Position numbers and translations under genes: made by a program
The notes under the pieces: generated by a model
The model's database searches: none
The model's input: only the letters and a program-made list of their open reading frames with translations
What the model was told of the DNA's origin: nothing
DNA from: Stutzerimonas azotifigens DSM 17556
Lineage (GTDB): Bacteria > Pseudomonadota > Gammaproteobacteria > Pseudomonadales > Pseudomonadaceae
Direction: 5' to 3'
Assembly (NCBI RefSeq): GCF_000425625.1
Contig: NZ_KE384411.1
Coordinates: forward strand, 141,616-205,615
Length of the DNA: 64,000 bases
Shown here: positions 53,171 to 61,088 of the stretch, piece by piece
Numbering within the stretch: the first letter of the stretch is position 1
How the letters are laid out: the number at the start of each line of letters is the position of its first letter

Positions 53171-53878
53171 ATGCACGCCACCCTCGAACAGATGACCGTC
53201 TGGGGCCTGATCAGCGAGGCCAGCCTGCTGGTCCAGGGCGTGATGCTCGTGCTGCTGCTCGCCTCGCTGTCGAGCTGGTACCTGATCGTCTGGCGCGCCG
53301 GCGTGCTGCGCCGCAGCGAGCGCGAACTGCGCGCCTTCCAGGCGCAGCTGCGCAGCACCCCGGACCTCGCCCGCCTGCAGCGCGAGCATGCCGAGGCCGG
53401 CGCACCCGATGCCGGCGCGCAGCAGCTGTTCCAGGCCGGCTACCGCAGCTTCGCCGAGCTGCGCCGCGAGCCCGGGATCGCCGCAGAGGTGGTGCTCGAA
53501 GGCGTCGAGCACGGCCTGGCCGGCGCCCTCGCCGAGCAGGAGCAGCGGCTGGAAAAGGGCCTGCCGTTCCTCGCCACGGTCGGTTCGGTGAGCCCCTACG
53601 TCGGCCTGTTCGGCACCGTCTGGGGGATCATGAATTCCTTCCTCGGCCTGTCGCAGGTGCAGCAGGCGACCCTGAGCACCGTGGCGCCGGGCATCGCCGA
53701 GGCGCTGATCGCCACGGCCATCGGCCTGTTTGCGGCGATTCCCGCGGTGATCGCCTACAACCGCTTCGCCGCCGGCACCCAGAGCCTGATGGCGCGCTAC
53801 TACGCCTTCGCCAACGAGCTGCAGGGCCGCCTGCACCGCAACCTGCACAGCGCCGCCAGCCTGGCGAAGGCGGCCTGA
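53171..53878 (+). CDS. exbB: ExbB/TolQ-type proton channel subunit
   Basis: A 235-residue MotA/TolQ/ExbB family protein with three membrane segments: LVQGVMLVLLLASLSSWYLIVW, FLATVGSVSPYVGLFGTVWGIMNSFLG and LIATAIGLFAAIPAVIAYNRF. The segment SPYVGLFGTVWGIM and AEALIATAIGLFAAIPA are the family hallmarks. With ExbD and TonB encoded next, it forms a proton-driven motor that powers the receptor of this operon. It is closer to TolQ in its FxQLxxS-type spacing, but the partners make ExbB the sensible name. Confidence 0.9.
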   Translation: MHATLEQMTVWGLISEASLLVQGVMLVLLLASLSSWYLIVWRAGVLRRSERELRAFQAQLRSTPDLARLQREHAEAGAPDAGAQQLFQAGYRSFAELRREPGIAAEVVLEGVEHGLAGALAEQEQRLEKGLPFLATVGSVSPYVGLFGTVWGIMNSFLGLSQVQQATLSTVAPGIAEALIATAIGLFAAIPAVIAYNRFAAGTQSLMARYYAFANELQGRLHRNLHSAASLAKAA

Positions 53879-53880
53879 GC

Positions 53881-54330
53881 ATGGCCGTGCTACGCAGAGC
53901 TGCCGGTAGGCACGCGCCCAAGGCCGAAATGAACGTGGTGCCCTACATCGATGTGATGCTGGTGCTGCTGGTGATCTTCATGGTCACCGCGCCGATGCTC
54001 ACCCAGGGCGTCAAGCTGGAGCTGCCGAAGGTCGCCGCCGAGGCGCTGGCCGCCAACAGCCAGCAGCGCATCGTCACCCTCTCGGTGCAGGCCGACGGCA
54101 GCTTCTACTGGCACCTGGGCAGCGAGCTGGACACCGAGACCCGCAGCGAGACCGCCGAGGACGTCGCCGACATGACCGCGCGGGTCGGCGCGCTGGTGGC
54201 CGAGCGGCCGGACACCCAGGTGTTCATCCGCGGCGACCGAGACGCCGACTACGGCGCGGTGGTCGCCGGCATCGCCGCCCTGCAGCACCAGGGCGTGCAG
54301 CAGATCGGACTGATCACCGAGGCGCCCTGA
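53881..54330 (+). CDS. exbD: ExbD/TolR-type subunit
   Basis: A 149-residue ExbD/TolR protein: one membrane helix with the essential aspartate (MNVVPYIDVMLVLLVIFMVTAPML, D in YIDVML) and a periplasmic domain (QRIVTLSVQADGSFYWHLGS...RPDTQVFIRGDRDADYGAVVAGIAALQHQGVQQIGLITE). It starts two bases after exbB ends and one base remains between its stop and tonB, so the three energy genes are tightly coupled. Confidence 0.92.
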   Translation: MAVLRRAAGRHAPKAEMNVVPYIDVMLVLLVIFMVTAPMLTQGVKLELPKVAAEALAANSQQRIVTLSVQADGSFYWHLGSELDTETRSETAEDVADMTARVGALVAERPDTQVFIRGDRDADYGAVVAGIAALQHQGVQQIGLITEAP

Positions 54331-54331
54331 G

Positions 54332-55150
54332 ATGAGCAGCCTGACCCTCACCGCCCCGCCCCCGGCAGTCGCCACCGCCGCCCCGCGCTGGCGACCGCAC
54401 CTGCTCGGCGCCGGCATCAGCCTGGCCCTGCATGCACTGGCCGTCGGCCTGCTGGTGCAGGGCTTCTCGCCGGTGCCGGCCGAACCCGCCGCGCCCATGA
54501 CGCTGCGCACCCAACTGATCAGCCTGCCGCCACCGGCACCGCCCGCCCCGCCGGAACCGGTCGCCGCGCCGGCTCCGGAGCCGGCGGCGCCCGAACCGCA
54601 GGTCGAACCCGAACCGCCACGCCCGGCGGTCGACGAAGCCGCGCTGGCGCGCAAGCGCCTCGAGGCCGAGCGCATCGAGCAGCGTCGCCAGGCCGCCGAG
54701 CGCGAACGCCAGGAGCGCCTTCGCCAGCAGCGGGAACAGGAACAAAGGCAGCGTGAACGACAGGCCCGCGAACGCGCCGAGGCCGAGGCCCGCGAAGCCG
54801 CCGAACGCGAGGCGCAGCGCCTGGCCGAGCAGCGCGCCGCCGAAGCCGCCACTCGCGCCGAAGCCGAGCGGCTGGCCGCCAGCCGCGCCTACGAGCCGAT
54901 CCGCAAGAGCGCGCCGGACTACCCCAGCCGCGCGCTGGACAAGCGCATCGAAGGCGACTGCACGGTGCGCTATAGCGTCGATGCCCAGGGCCGCGTGCAG
55001 AACCCCGAGGCCGAGCCGGACTGCCACCCGCTGTTCATCCGTCCGTCGCTGGCCGCGGCAAAGAACTTCCGCTACCAGCCGCGCATCGTCGACGGCCGCC
55101 CGGTCGCGGTCCCCAACGTGCGCAACACCTTTCACTACCGAATCGAATAG
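54332..55150 (+). CDS. tonB: Energy transducer TonB
   Basis: A 272-residue TonB. An N-terminal membrane anchor (LLGAGISLALHALAVGLLVQGF, with the conserved S-x3-H as SLALH), a Pro/Ala/Glu-rich stretch (PPPAPPAPPEPVAAPAPEP), then an unusually long charged helical spacer of about 100 residues rich in R, E, Q and A, and a TonB C-terminal domain (PDYPSRALDKRIEGDCTVRYSVDAQGRVQNPEAEPDCHPLFIRPSLAAAKNFRYQP). The long helix is more like TolA than the common Pro-rich TonB linker. The placing in the operon suggests a private transducer for the phytase-linked receptor. Confidence 0.9.
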   Translation: MSSLTLTAPPPAVATAAPRWRPHLLGAGISLALHALAVGLLVQGFSPVPAEPAAPMTLRTQLISLPPPAPPAPPEPVAAPAPEPAAPEPQVEPEPPRPAVDEAALARKRLEAERIEQRRQAAERERQERLRQQREQEQRQRERQARERAEAEAREAAEREAQRLAEQRAAEAATRAEAERLAASRAYEPIRKSAPDYPSRALDKRIEGDCTVRYSVDAQGRVQNPEAEPDCHPLFIRPSLAAAKNFRYQPRIVDGRPVAVPNVRNTFHYRIE

Positions 55151-55160
55151 CAGGACGACC

Positions 55161-57119
55161 ATGCAACAGGACTTCACCCGCTTCCACGCCGAGGCCCAGG
55201 CCGCCGACGACCAGGCGATCAACCCCACCGGCGACGCCGACCTCGGCGCGCTGGTCGACCGCGGCCGGCGCAACCTGCTCAAGGGCGGGCTGGGCATGGC
55301 CGCCTTCGGCTTCCTCGCCGGCGGCCTCGGACTTTCCCGCCAGGCCCGCGCCGACGGCCTGATCGGCTTCAGCGGCGTACCCACCCAGCATGCGCTCGAC
55401 TTCGACCGGGTCATCGTGCCACCGGGCTACAGCGCCCGGCCGTTCTTCTCATGGGGCGACGCGGTGCTCGCCGATGCCCCGGCGTGGAACCCGGACGCCA
55501 GCGATGATTGGCAGGCGCAGCTCAAGCAGGCCGGCGACAACCACGACGGCATGCACTTCTTCCCCTTCCCCGACGCTCCCGACGACCACGGCCTGCTGGT
55601 GATCAACCACGAGTACGTCAACCCGACCCTGCACCCCGCCGGTATGACTTTCGTCGACGGCAGGCGCCCGCTCGACGAGGTGCGCAAGGAGCAGGCCGCG
55701 CACGGGCTGTCGATCATCGAAGTGAAGAAGGACGCCCAGGGCCGCTGGCAGCGCCTGCTGCCCTCGCGCTACAACCGCCGGCTGTCGGCGATGACGCCGA
55801 TGCGCCTGAGCGGCCCGCTGGCCGGGCACGACGCGATGAAGACCGCCGCCGACCCCGAGGGCCTCGAGGTGATCGGCACGCTGAACAACTGCTCCAGCGG
55901 CTTCACCCCCTGGGGCACCTACCTGATCTGCGAAGAGAACTGGCACAACTACTTCATCAACCGCGACAGGGACGACTTCGCCCGCCGCGTGTCGCACAAG
56001 CGCTACGGCCTGGCCAGCGAAGGCACCAGCAAGCTCTACGCCTGGGAAACCGCCGACCCGCGCTTCGATGCCACGCCCGACGCCGCCCAGCCGCACGGCG
56101 GCTACGTCAACGAGCCGCACCGCTTCGGCTGGGTGGTGGAAGTCGACCCCTTCGACCCGGACAGCCAGCCGGTCAAGCGCACCGCCTTCGGCCGCTACTG
56201 CCGCGAATGCTCGGTGCTCTCGCTCGGCCCGGACGGGCGCATGGCGGTGTACTCCGGCGACGACACCAAGGGCGAGTACGTCTACAAGTTCGTCCCGACC
56301 GGTCGCTTCGACGCCGCCAACCCGCGGGCCAGCCGCGACCTGCTGGACGAGGGCACGCTCTACGTCGCGCGCTTCGACGAGGGCGGCCAGGGCCAATGGC
56401 TGGCCCTGGTGCACGGGCAGAACGGGCTGACCGCGGAGAACGGCTTCGCCAGCCAGGCCGAGGTGCTGCTCAACGCCCGCGCCGCCGCCGACCGTGCCGG
56501 CGCCACGCCGATGGACCGGCCGGAATGGGTCGCCGTGCACCCGACCACACGCGAGGTCTATGTCACCCTGACCAACAACGACGGGCGCGGCAGCAAGCAG
56601 CCGGTCAATGCCGCCAACCTGCGCCCGGCGAACCTGCACGGGCACATCCTGCGCTGGAACGAAGCCGGCGGCGACCCGACCGCCATCACCTTCGAGTGGG
56701 AACTCTTCCTGCTCGCCGGCGAGCAGCCGGGCGCGCGCGACGCCGGTGGGCAGCCGGTGCCGGCCAACCTGATCGGCACCGTCGACGGCGACATCTTCTC
56801 CTCGCCCGATGGCCTGGCCTTCGACGGCGAAGGGCGGCTGTGGATCGAGACCGACTACGAGGACAGCGAGGCGCCGATGCAGGCCATGGGCTGCAACCAG
56901 CTGCTCTGCGCCGACCCGAGGACGCGCCAGGTGAAACGCTTCCTGGTCGGCCCGCGCGGCTGCGAGATCACCGGCATCACCTGGTCGCCGGACTACCGCG
57001 CGATGTGGATCAACGTGCAACATCCCGAACTCAGCTACCCGGCCAGCGACGGCAAGACCCGCCCGCGCGCGACCACGGTGCTGATCACCAGGGACGATGG
57101 CGGGGTGATCGGCAGCTGA
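55161..57119 (+). CDS. phoX: PhoX family phosphatase, TAT-exported
   Basis: A 652-residue PhoX/DUF839-type phosphatase. A twin-arginine signal lies at residues about 34-60 (DRGRRNLLKGGLGMAAFGFLAGGLGL...ARA). Typical PhoX parts follow: WGDAVLADAP, LVINHEYVNP, MTPMRLSGPLAGHDAMKT, TLNNCSSGFTPWGTYLICEENWHNYF, HRFGWVVEVDPFDP, and RPEWVAVHPTTREVYVTLTNND. These enzymes are Ca/Fe-dependent alkaline phosphatases in the periplasm or outside. It is the last gene of the operon; it could take phosphate from partly dephosphorylated inositol phosphates or other esters made by the phytase. Confidence 0.9.
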   Translation: MQQDFTRFHAEAQAADDQAINPTGDADLGALVDRGRRNLLKGGLGMAAFGFLAGGLGLSRQARADGLIGFSGVPTQHALDFDRVIVPPGYSARPFFSWGDAVLADAPAWNPDASDDWQAQLKQAGDNHDGMHFFPFPDAPDDHGLLVINHEYVNPTLHPAGMTFVDGRRPLDEVRKEQAAHGLSIIEVKKDAQGRWQRLLPSRYNRRLSAMTPMRLSGPLAGHDAMKTAADPEGLEVIGTLNNCSSGFTPWGTYLICEENWHNYFINRDRDDFARRVSHKRYGLASEGTSKLYAWETADPRFDATPDAAQPHGGYVNEPHRFGWVVEVDPFDPDSQPVKRTAFGRYCRECSVLSLGPDGRMAVYSGDDTKGEYVYKFVPTGRFDAANPRASRDLLDEGTLYVARFDEGGQGQWLALVHGQNGLTAENGFASQAEVLLNARAAADRAGATPMDRPEWVAVHPTTREVYVTLTNNDGRGSKQPVNAANLRPANLHGHILRWNEAGGDPTAITFEWELFLLAGEQPGARDAGGQPVPANLIGTVDGDIFSSPDGLAFDGEGRLWIETDYEDSEAPMQAMGCNQLLCADPRTRQVKRFLVGPRGCEITGITWSPDYRAMWINVQHPELSYPASDGKTRPRATTVLITRDDGGVIGS

Positions 57120-57162
57120 GGACTGCCAGTGCATGACGCACCCTACGGGGCACCACCACACC

Positions 57163-57850
57163 CTTCCCTTCTCCCTCCGGGAGAAGGTGGCCCGCAGGGC
57201 CGGATGAGGGAATGCTTCGGTGGTTCAGAAGGCCGGCGCGCCAGCCCTCTCCCGGAGGGAGAGGGGGTTGTTCGGCGTTGGTCTCGCCAACGTGCGGGCG
57301 GGCCCGAGGTCGCAGGCAGAGCCTGCTCCTACAGGTCAGCGCCCGGAACCTCAGGCCGCGCCGCGACCGTCCCTTCTCCCGCCGGGAGAAGGTGGCCCGC
57401 AGGGCCGGATGAGGGAATGCTGCGGTAGTTCAGAAGGCCGGTGCACGTCAGTCCTCAACCCGGCCCTCACCGAAGTGAGAGGGGTTGTTCGGCGTTGGTC
57501 TCACCAACGTGCGGGCGGCCCCGAGGTCGCAGGCAGAGCCTGCTCCTACAGGTCTTCGACCGGCACCGTGCCTTTCCCTTCTTCCGCCGGGAGAAGGTGG
57601 CCCGCAGGGCCGGATGAGGGAATGCTGCGGTAGTTCAGAAGGCCGGTGCACGTCAGTCCTCAACCCGGCCCTCACCGAAGTGAGAGGGGTTGTTCGGCGT
57701 TGGTCTCACCAACGTGCGGGCGGCCCCGAGGTCGCAGGCAGAGCCTGCTCCTACAGGTCTTCGACCGGCACCGTGCCTTTCCCTTCTTCCGCCGGGAGAA
57801 GGTGGCCCGCAGGGCCGGATGAGGGACTACTGCAGTGGTTCAGAAGGCCG
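57163..57850. repeat. 205-bp tandem repeat array
   Basis: The motif GAGAAGGTGGCCCGCAGGGC occurs at 57181, 57386, 57591 and 57796, an exact 205-base period. The units at 57386-57590 and 57591-57795 appear identical. Each unit holds GC hairpins (TTCTCCCNCCGGGAGAA type), AGGTCGCAGGCAGAGCCTGC and CTCCTACAGG, which are common intergenic repeats in pseudomonads. The region 57120-58113 has no gene; short frames inside the repeats are not real. Confidence 0.9.
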
Positions 57851-57861
57851 GTGCAGGCGCG

Positions 57862-58062
57862 TTCGCGGTCGAGATGCCACGAAAGGCGCATCGCCCCGGG
57901 GTCGGGCCTCCCACAAAGGCAGGCAGTGGTCACCGAATCCTGCGGGAGGCCGCCCCCGTTCCCGATGAGCTTGCGGCATTCACCACGTCCTTGTGGATTG
58001 CGCGCCCTCGCGGCGATATCGACAGCCAAGGCTCAGGCACGGTCCGTGGTCTCGACCGCGAT
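57862..58062. repeat. 201-bp inverted-end repeat element
   Basis: Ends are TTCGCGGTCGAGA (57862-57874) and TCTCGACCGCGAT (58050-58062), inverted copies. The interior, read on the other strand, is closely similar to the interior of the MITE-like element at 60301-60506. A short version with the same ends is at 60160-60219. Confidence 0.7.
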
Positions 58063-58113
58063 CCTTGCGCCGGCGTTGCCCCGGGATGGCCGTCGACCAG
58101 GAGTCCCCGCCGC

Positions 58114-59049
58114 TCAGTAGCCGCGCACCGGGTCGACCCGGTGCTGCACCTCGCGGCCCTCGCGCACCCGCGCGACATTGGCGGCGATCTGCTCGGCGGC
58201 CGAGGCCGGCAGCGCGACCGAGGCCAGGTGCGGGGTGATCAGCACGTTGTCCATGCCCCACAGCGGGTCCTCGGGCGGCAGCGGTTCGCGATCGAAGACG
58301 TCGAGCGTCGCCTCGGCGATGTGCCCGCTGGCCAGCGCCGCGGTGAGCGCCGCCTGATCGACCACCGGCCCGCGCGACACGTTGATCAAGCAGCACCCTG
58401 GCGGGAGCATCGCCAGCCGCTCGGCATCGAGCAGGCCGCGGGTCTGCGGTGTGAGCGGCAGCATCACCACCAGGATGTCGCTCGACGCGAGGAACGCCGG
58501 CAGCGCTTCCTGGCCGGCACAGCACGGGATGCCTTCCAGCACCTTCGGCGAACGCGACCAGCCACGCACGCTGAAGCCCTGTCGCGCCAGCTCCTGCGCC
58601 GCGCGGGCGCCCAGTTCGCCGAGCCCGAGCACGCCGACGCGGATGCTCGACGGCTCGCGCGGGTGCAGGTAATGCCAGCGCCGCTCGCGCTGGGCACGTT
58701 CGAACGCAGGGATGTCGCGGGCGTAACGGAGCACGGCGAAGAGCACGTAGCCCGCCATCATCCGCGCCATGTCCGGATCCGACAGTCGGGTGATGGGCAC
58801 GTCCGGCAGGTCGCCGCGGCCGACCAGCGAGTCGACGCCGGCGCCGAGGTTGATCACCAGCTGCAGGTTGGGAAAGCGCGCGAAGAAGCCGACCGGGGGT
58901 TTCCACACCAGCGCGTAGCGGACCGACGCCGGATCGACCACTTCGTCGCAAGAGCGGACGATACGGACGCCCGGCAGCAAGGGCGCCAGCAGGCCCCGCC
59001 ACTGCTCGAAGGGGTCCAGCTCGCTGTAGAACACCAGTGTCTCGCTCAT
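58114..59049 (-). CDS. ghrA: Glyoxylate/hydroxypyruvate reductase A-type (GhrA-like) dehydrogenase
   Basis: A 311-residue D-2-hydroxyacid dehydrogenase of the GhrA group, reducing glyoxylate and hydroxypyruvate with NADPH. The N-terminal domain includes NLQLVINLGAGVDSLVG, the nucleotide-binding fold IRVGVLGLGELGARAAQELARQGFSVRGWSRSPK (GxGxLG), then the catalytic R in INVSRGPVVDQ, E in DVFDREPLPPEDPLW and H in LITPHLAS. Its ATG overlaps the stop of a 28-codon ORF (ATGA). Confidence 0.92.
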   Translation of the reverse strand: MSETLVFYSELDPFEQWRGLLAPLLPGVRIVRSCDEVVDPASVRYALVWKPPVGFFARFPNLQLVINLGAGVDSLVGRGDLPDVPITRLSDPDMARMMAGYVLFAVLRYARDIPAFERAQRERRWHYLHPREPSSIRVGVLGLGELGARAAQELARQGFSVRGWSRSPKVLEGIPCCAGQEALPAFLASSDILVVMLPLTPQTRGLLDAERLAMLPPGCCLINVSRGPVVDQAALTAALASGHIAEATLDVFDREPLPPEDPLWGMDNVLITPHLASVALPASAAEQIAANVARVREGREVQHRVDPVRGY

Positions 59050-59132
59050 GCCGGCACACCCTCTTCGAGCAGCCCGTCGGGCGTCGGTTCGTTGGCGTTG
59101 GGTCCGTTGCGGAAGAAGATCGTCTCGGGCAT
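59046..59132 (-). CDS. 28-codon ORF coupled to ghrA
   Basis: A short ORF, MPETIFFRNGPNANEPTPDG..., ending EEGVPA, with an excellent Shine-Dalgarno (AAAGGAG six bases before ATG 59132) and a stop that overlaps the ghrA start (ATGA). ghrA itself has no comparable ribosome site, so ghrA translation probably depends on this ORF. It may be a leader peptide or the remnant of a larger gene; the sequence RNGPNAN faintly recalls the N-terminus of carotenoid oxygenases, which I would not press. Confidence 0.55.
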   Translation of the reverse strand: MPETIFFRNGPNANEPTPDGLLEEGVPA

Positions 59133-59205
59133 GCCGGCTCCTTTGCTTGTTGCGTTGTTCGCGCCGGACGAGCGTCGCGAGTCGACGCCGCCCGGATTCA
59201 TGCCG

Positions 59206-59820
59206 TCAGGCGCGGGGACGGGTGGCGGCCATCGCCGGGTGGCTGTCGAACTCGGCGAACCAGGCCGCCGCGTTCGGGCACAGCGCGCGCCAGTCGAAGT
59301 CGGCGAAGCGGAAGTCCAGGTAGCCGAGCGCGCAGCCGATGGCGATCAGGCCGATGTCGCTGGGCGTGCCTTCGAACTGCCCGGCCTGCGCCTCGATGGT
59401 CTCCAGCGCGGCGCGGATCTTGGTCATCTGCGCCTCGACCCAGCCGCTCCACTGCTTCTCCGCCGGGCGGGCAGTGCCTTCGTAGCGGGCCAGCAGCGCG
59501 GCGTCGAGCAGGCCGTCGGCCAGCGACTGGCGGGTCAGCGCGACCCAGCGCGCCTGGCCTTCGGGCGGAAACAGCGAGCCGTTGCCGAGGGCGTCGAGGT
59601 ATTCGCAGATCACCCGGCTGTCGTACAGCGCCAGCCCGTCCTCGGTCTGCAGCGCGGGGACCTTGGCCAGCGGATTGAAAGTGGCGATGCGTGCGTCGCG
59701 CTGGACCGGATGGGCCGCCGCTTCGAGCTTCTCGATGCGGTCGGCGAGCCCGAGGCAGTGGGCGGTCGCCATGACCTTGCGGACATAGGGCGAAGCCGGG
59801 GAATAGTAGAGCTTCAGCAT
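59206..59820 (-). CDS. Glutathione S-transferase family protein
   Basis: A 204-residue GST. The thioredoxin-like N-terminal domain begins LKLYYSPASPYVRKVMATAHCLGL (S of SPYVRK as the likely catalytic residue) and contains NPLAKVPALQTEDGLALYDSRVICEYLD, the glutathione-binding signature. The all-helical C-terminal domain follows (GLLDAALLARYEGTARPAEKQWSGWVEAQMTKI...DIGLIAIGCALGYLDFRF). ATG 59820 gives the standard N-terminus. It precedes ghrA and the 28-codon ORF by 73 bases. Confidence 0.92.
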   Translation of the reverse strand: MLKLYYSPASPYVRKVMATAHCLGLADRIEKLEAAAHPVQRDARIATFNPLAKVPALQTEDGLALYDSRVICEYLDALGNGSLFPPEGQARWVALTRQSLADGLLDAALLARYEGTARPAEKQWSGWVEAQMTKIRAALETIEAQAGQFEGTPSDIGLIAIGCALGYLDFRFADFDWRALCPNAAAWFAEFDSHPAMAATRPRA

Positions 59821-60022
59821 TCTGCGTTCCTTGGATGGTGGGGCTCGGTGCGGCACGGACGGCGCACCCTTGCCGATATTGGCATTGTTCTCCAGCAGCC
59901 GGTGCGTCTCGCTGGCCCGCTGCAGCGGTAGGCTGGCATGAATCGGCGGTCTCGCGCGACCCTTGGCCAGCATAGGCGAAAGACGCGCGGCCACCGCCTG
60001 GGAAAGCCCGGCGCCGGGCTTT

Positions 60023-60130
60023 TCCCTTCTCCCTTCCGGGAGAAGGTGGCCCGCAGGGCCGGATGAGGGAAAGGCCGGTGCACACCCGCCCTCACCCCGG
60101 CCCTCTCCTGAAGGGAGAGGGGGTTGGTTT
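60023..60130. repeat. Diverged copy of the 205-bp repeat motif
   Basis: CCCTTCTCCCTTCCGGGAGA... followed by GGTGGCCCGCAGGGCCGGAT and CCGGCCCTCTCCTGAAGGGA repeats half a unit of the array at 57163-57850. The 734-base gap 59821-60554 holds this copy, the element at 60160-60219, the MITE-like element and a split terminator, but no gene that I can support. Confidence 0.75.
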
Positions 60131-60159
60131 GGTATTGGTCATGGCGCCGTGCAGGCCTA

Positions 60160-60219
60160 TTCGCGGTCGAGACCCCACGGGATCGGCGACACTTTTGTGG
60201 GAGAGGTCTTGACCGCGAT
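60160..60219. repeat. Short inverted-end repeat element
   Basis: TTCGCGGTCGAGACC (60160-60174) and GGTCTTGACCGCGAT (60205-60219) are inverted copies of the ends of the 57862-58062 element, with about 30 bases between them. It is a deleted or minimal form of that family. Confidence 0.6.
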
Positions 60220-60300
60220 GCTTTGCTCAAGCGCCGCCCGGTGCGCGAGCAAGGACTCGGCGTCCCCTCGCGTGTCTACGAAAAAGCCCCGTGCGCGGAC

Positions 60301-60506
60301 GCAATGCTGTTCACTTAAGTGATGGACCCTTGGCCTCGGGCAGGCCTACGGCCTGCATCGCCGCGAGGGCGCGCCTCCCACAGGGATGTGGTGGATGCCG
60401 CAAGCCCGTCGGGAACGGGCGCGGCCTCCCACAGGACTCGGCGGGCAACTCCGCTTTCGTGGGAGGCCCGACCTCGGGGCGAGCTTGCCTAAGTGAACGG
60501 CATTAC
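60301..60506. mobile_element. 206-bp MITE-like element with 11-bp target duplication
   Basis: The ends GCAATGCTGTTCACTTAAG (60301-60319) and, on the other strand, GTAATGCCGTTCACTTAGG (60506-60488) are 19-bp inverted repeats with three to four differences. The 11 bases CGTGCGCGGAC flank it on both sides (60290-60300 and 60507-60517). End sequence and an 11-bp duplication resemble the IS4 family as I remember it. Without the insert, the flanks would join as GCCCCGTGCGCGGACGGGGC between A and T runs, a perfect bidirectional terminator. Confidence 0.75.
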
Positions 60507-60554
60507 CGTGCGCGGACGGGGCTTTTTCTTTGGCGATTTGGCGATGCGGCTCGC

Positions 60555-60806
60555 TCAACCGCGAATCAGCGTCGCCCCGGGGGGGACCTGCCGCTGCAGC
60601 TGGTTGCAGTCGCCGGGTGGCGGCTGCTGGCCGGCCGGGCGGTCGGGGAGCCAGATGCGGCATTCGCCCGGCGGCGGCAGCTGCCCCGGCGGGATGTTGT
60701 AGTGGAAATCGCGGCTGCCGCCTTCGGGGCCATCGTCGGTGAAACTGGCGCAACCGCCGAGCGCCAGTGCGATCAACAGACTGCCAAGCGTTAACGTTCG
60801 GGACAT
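60555..60806 (-). CDS. Small lipoprotein, hypothetical
   Basis: An 83-residue lipoprotein: signal LTLGSLLIALALGGCAS with lipobox LGGC, then a short Pro/Gly-rich mature part with two similar segments, IPPGQLPPPGECRIWLPDRPAG and QQPPPGDCNQLQRQVPPGATLIRG, each with one cysteine. Function unknown; small proteins of this kind with PPGxC motifs occur in pseudomonads. ATG 60806 starts the signal; the longer frame upstream is not supported. Its downstream terminator appears to have been split by the MITE-like element. Confidence 0.75.
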   Translation of the reverse strand: MSRTLTLGSLLIALALGGCASFTDDGPEGGSRDFHYNIPPGQLPPPGECRIWLPDRPAGQQPPPGDCNQLQRQVPPGATLIRG

Positions 60807-61088
60807 GACTCGTCGGTCCGGGCTGGTGGGTTCCCGGAGCATAGCAGCCTGCACGCCGGCTTCGCAGCCTGCCCCGGTGGGGGACCTCCCGTCGGCAAGC
60901 GGCGCTTCGGGGCCGATGCCTCGCTCGCCGCTACGCAAGGCGCCGGGCTACACTGACGAGCCCCGGATTCCCGGCGGCGGCCACGCGCAGCAGCGCTGCC
61001 GGCCAGCCGCCGACCGCTTCGTCGCCCGGCACCGCCGGCGATACCACCGGACGCAGGCACCTGGAGTCGCGTCGCAAAGGAATATGGA

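Noticed and set aside
51200..53878. An 892-codon frame that would fuse a protein to ExbB
   Set aside because: The first part is the +1 frame of the phytase gene. ExbB begins at ATG 53171 at its normal N-terminus.
57163..57850. CRISPR array
   Set aside because: The period is 205 bases with no short repeat/unique-spacer pattern and no cas genes nearby. No CRISPR array was found anywhere in the window.
57129..58120. Several short plus-strand frames of 60-210 codons in the repeat region
   Set aside because: They repeat with the array, have no ribosome sites and match no family; they arise from the GC-rich repeats.
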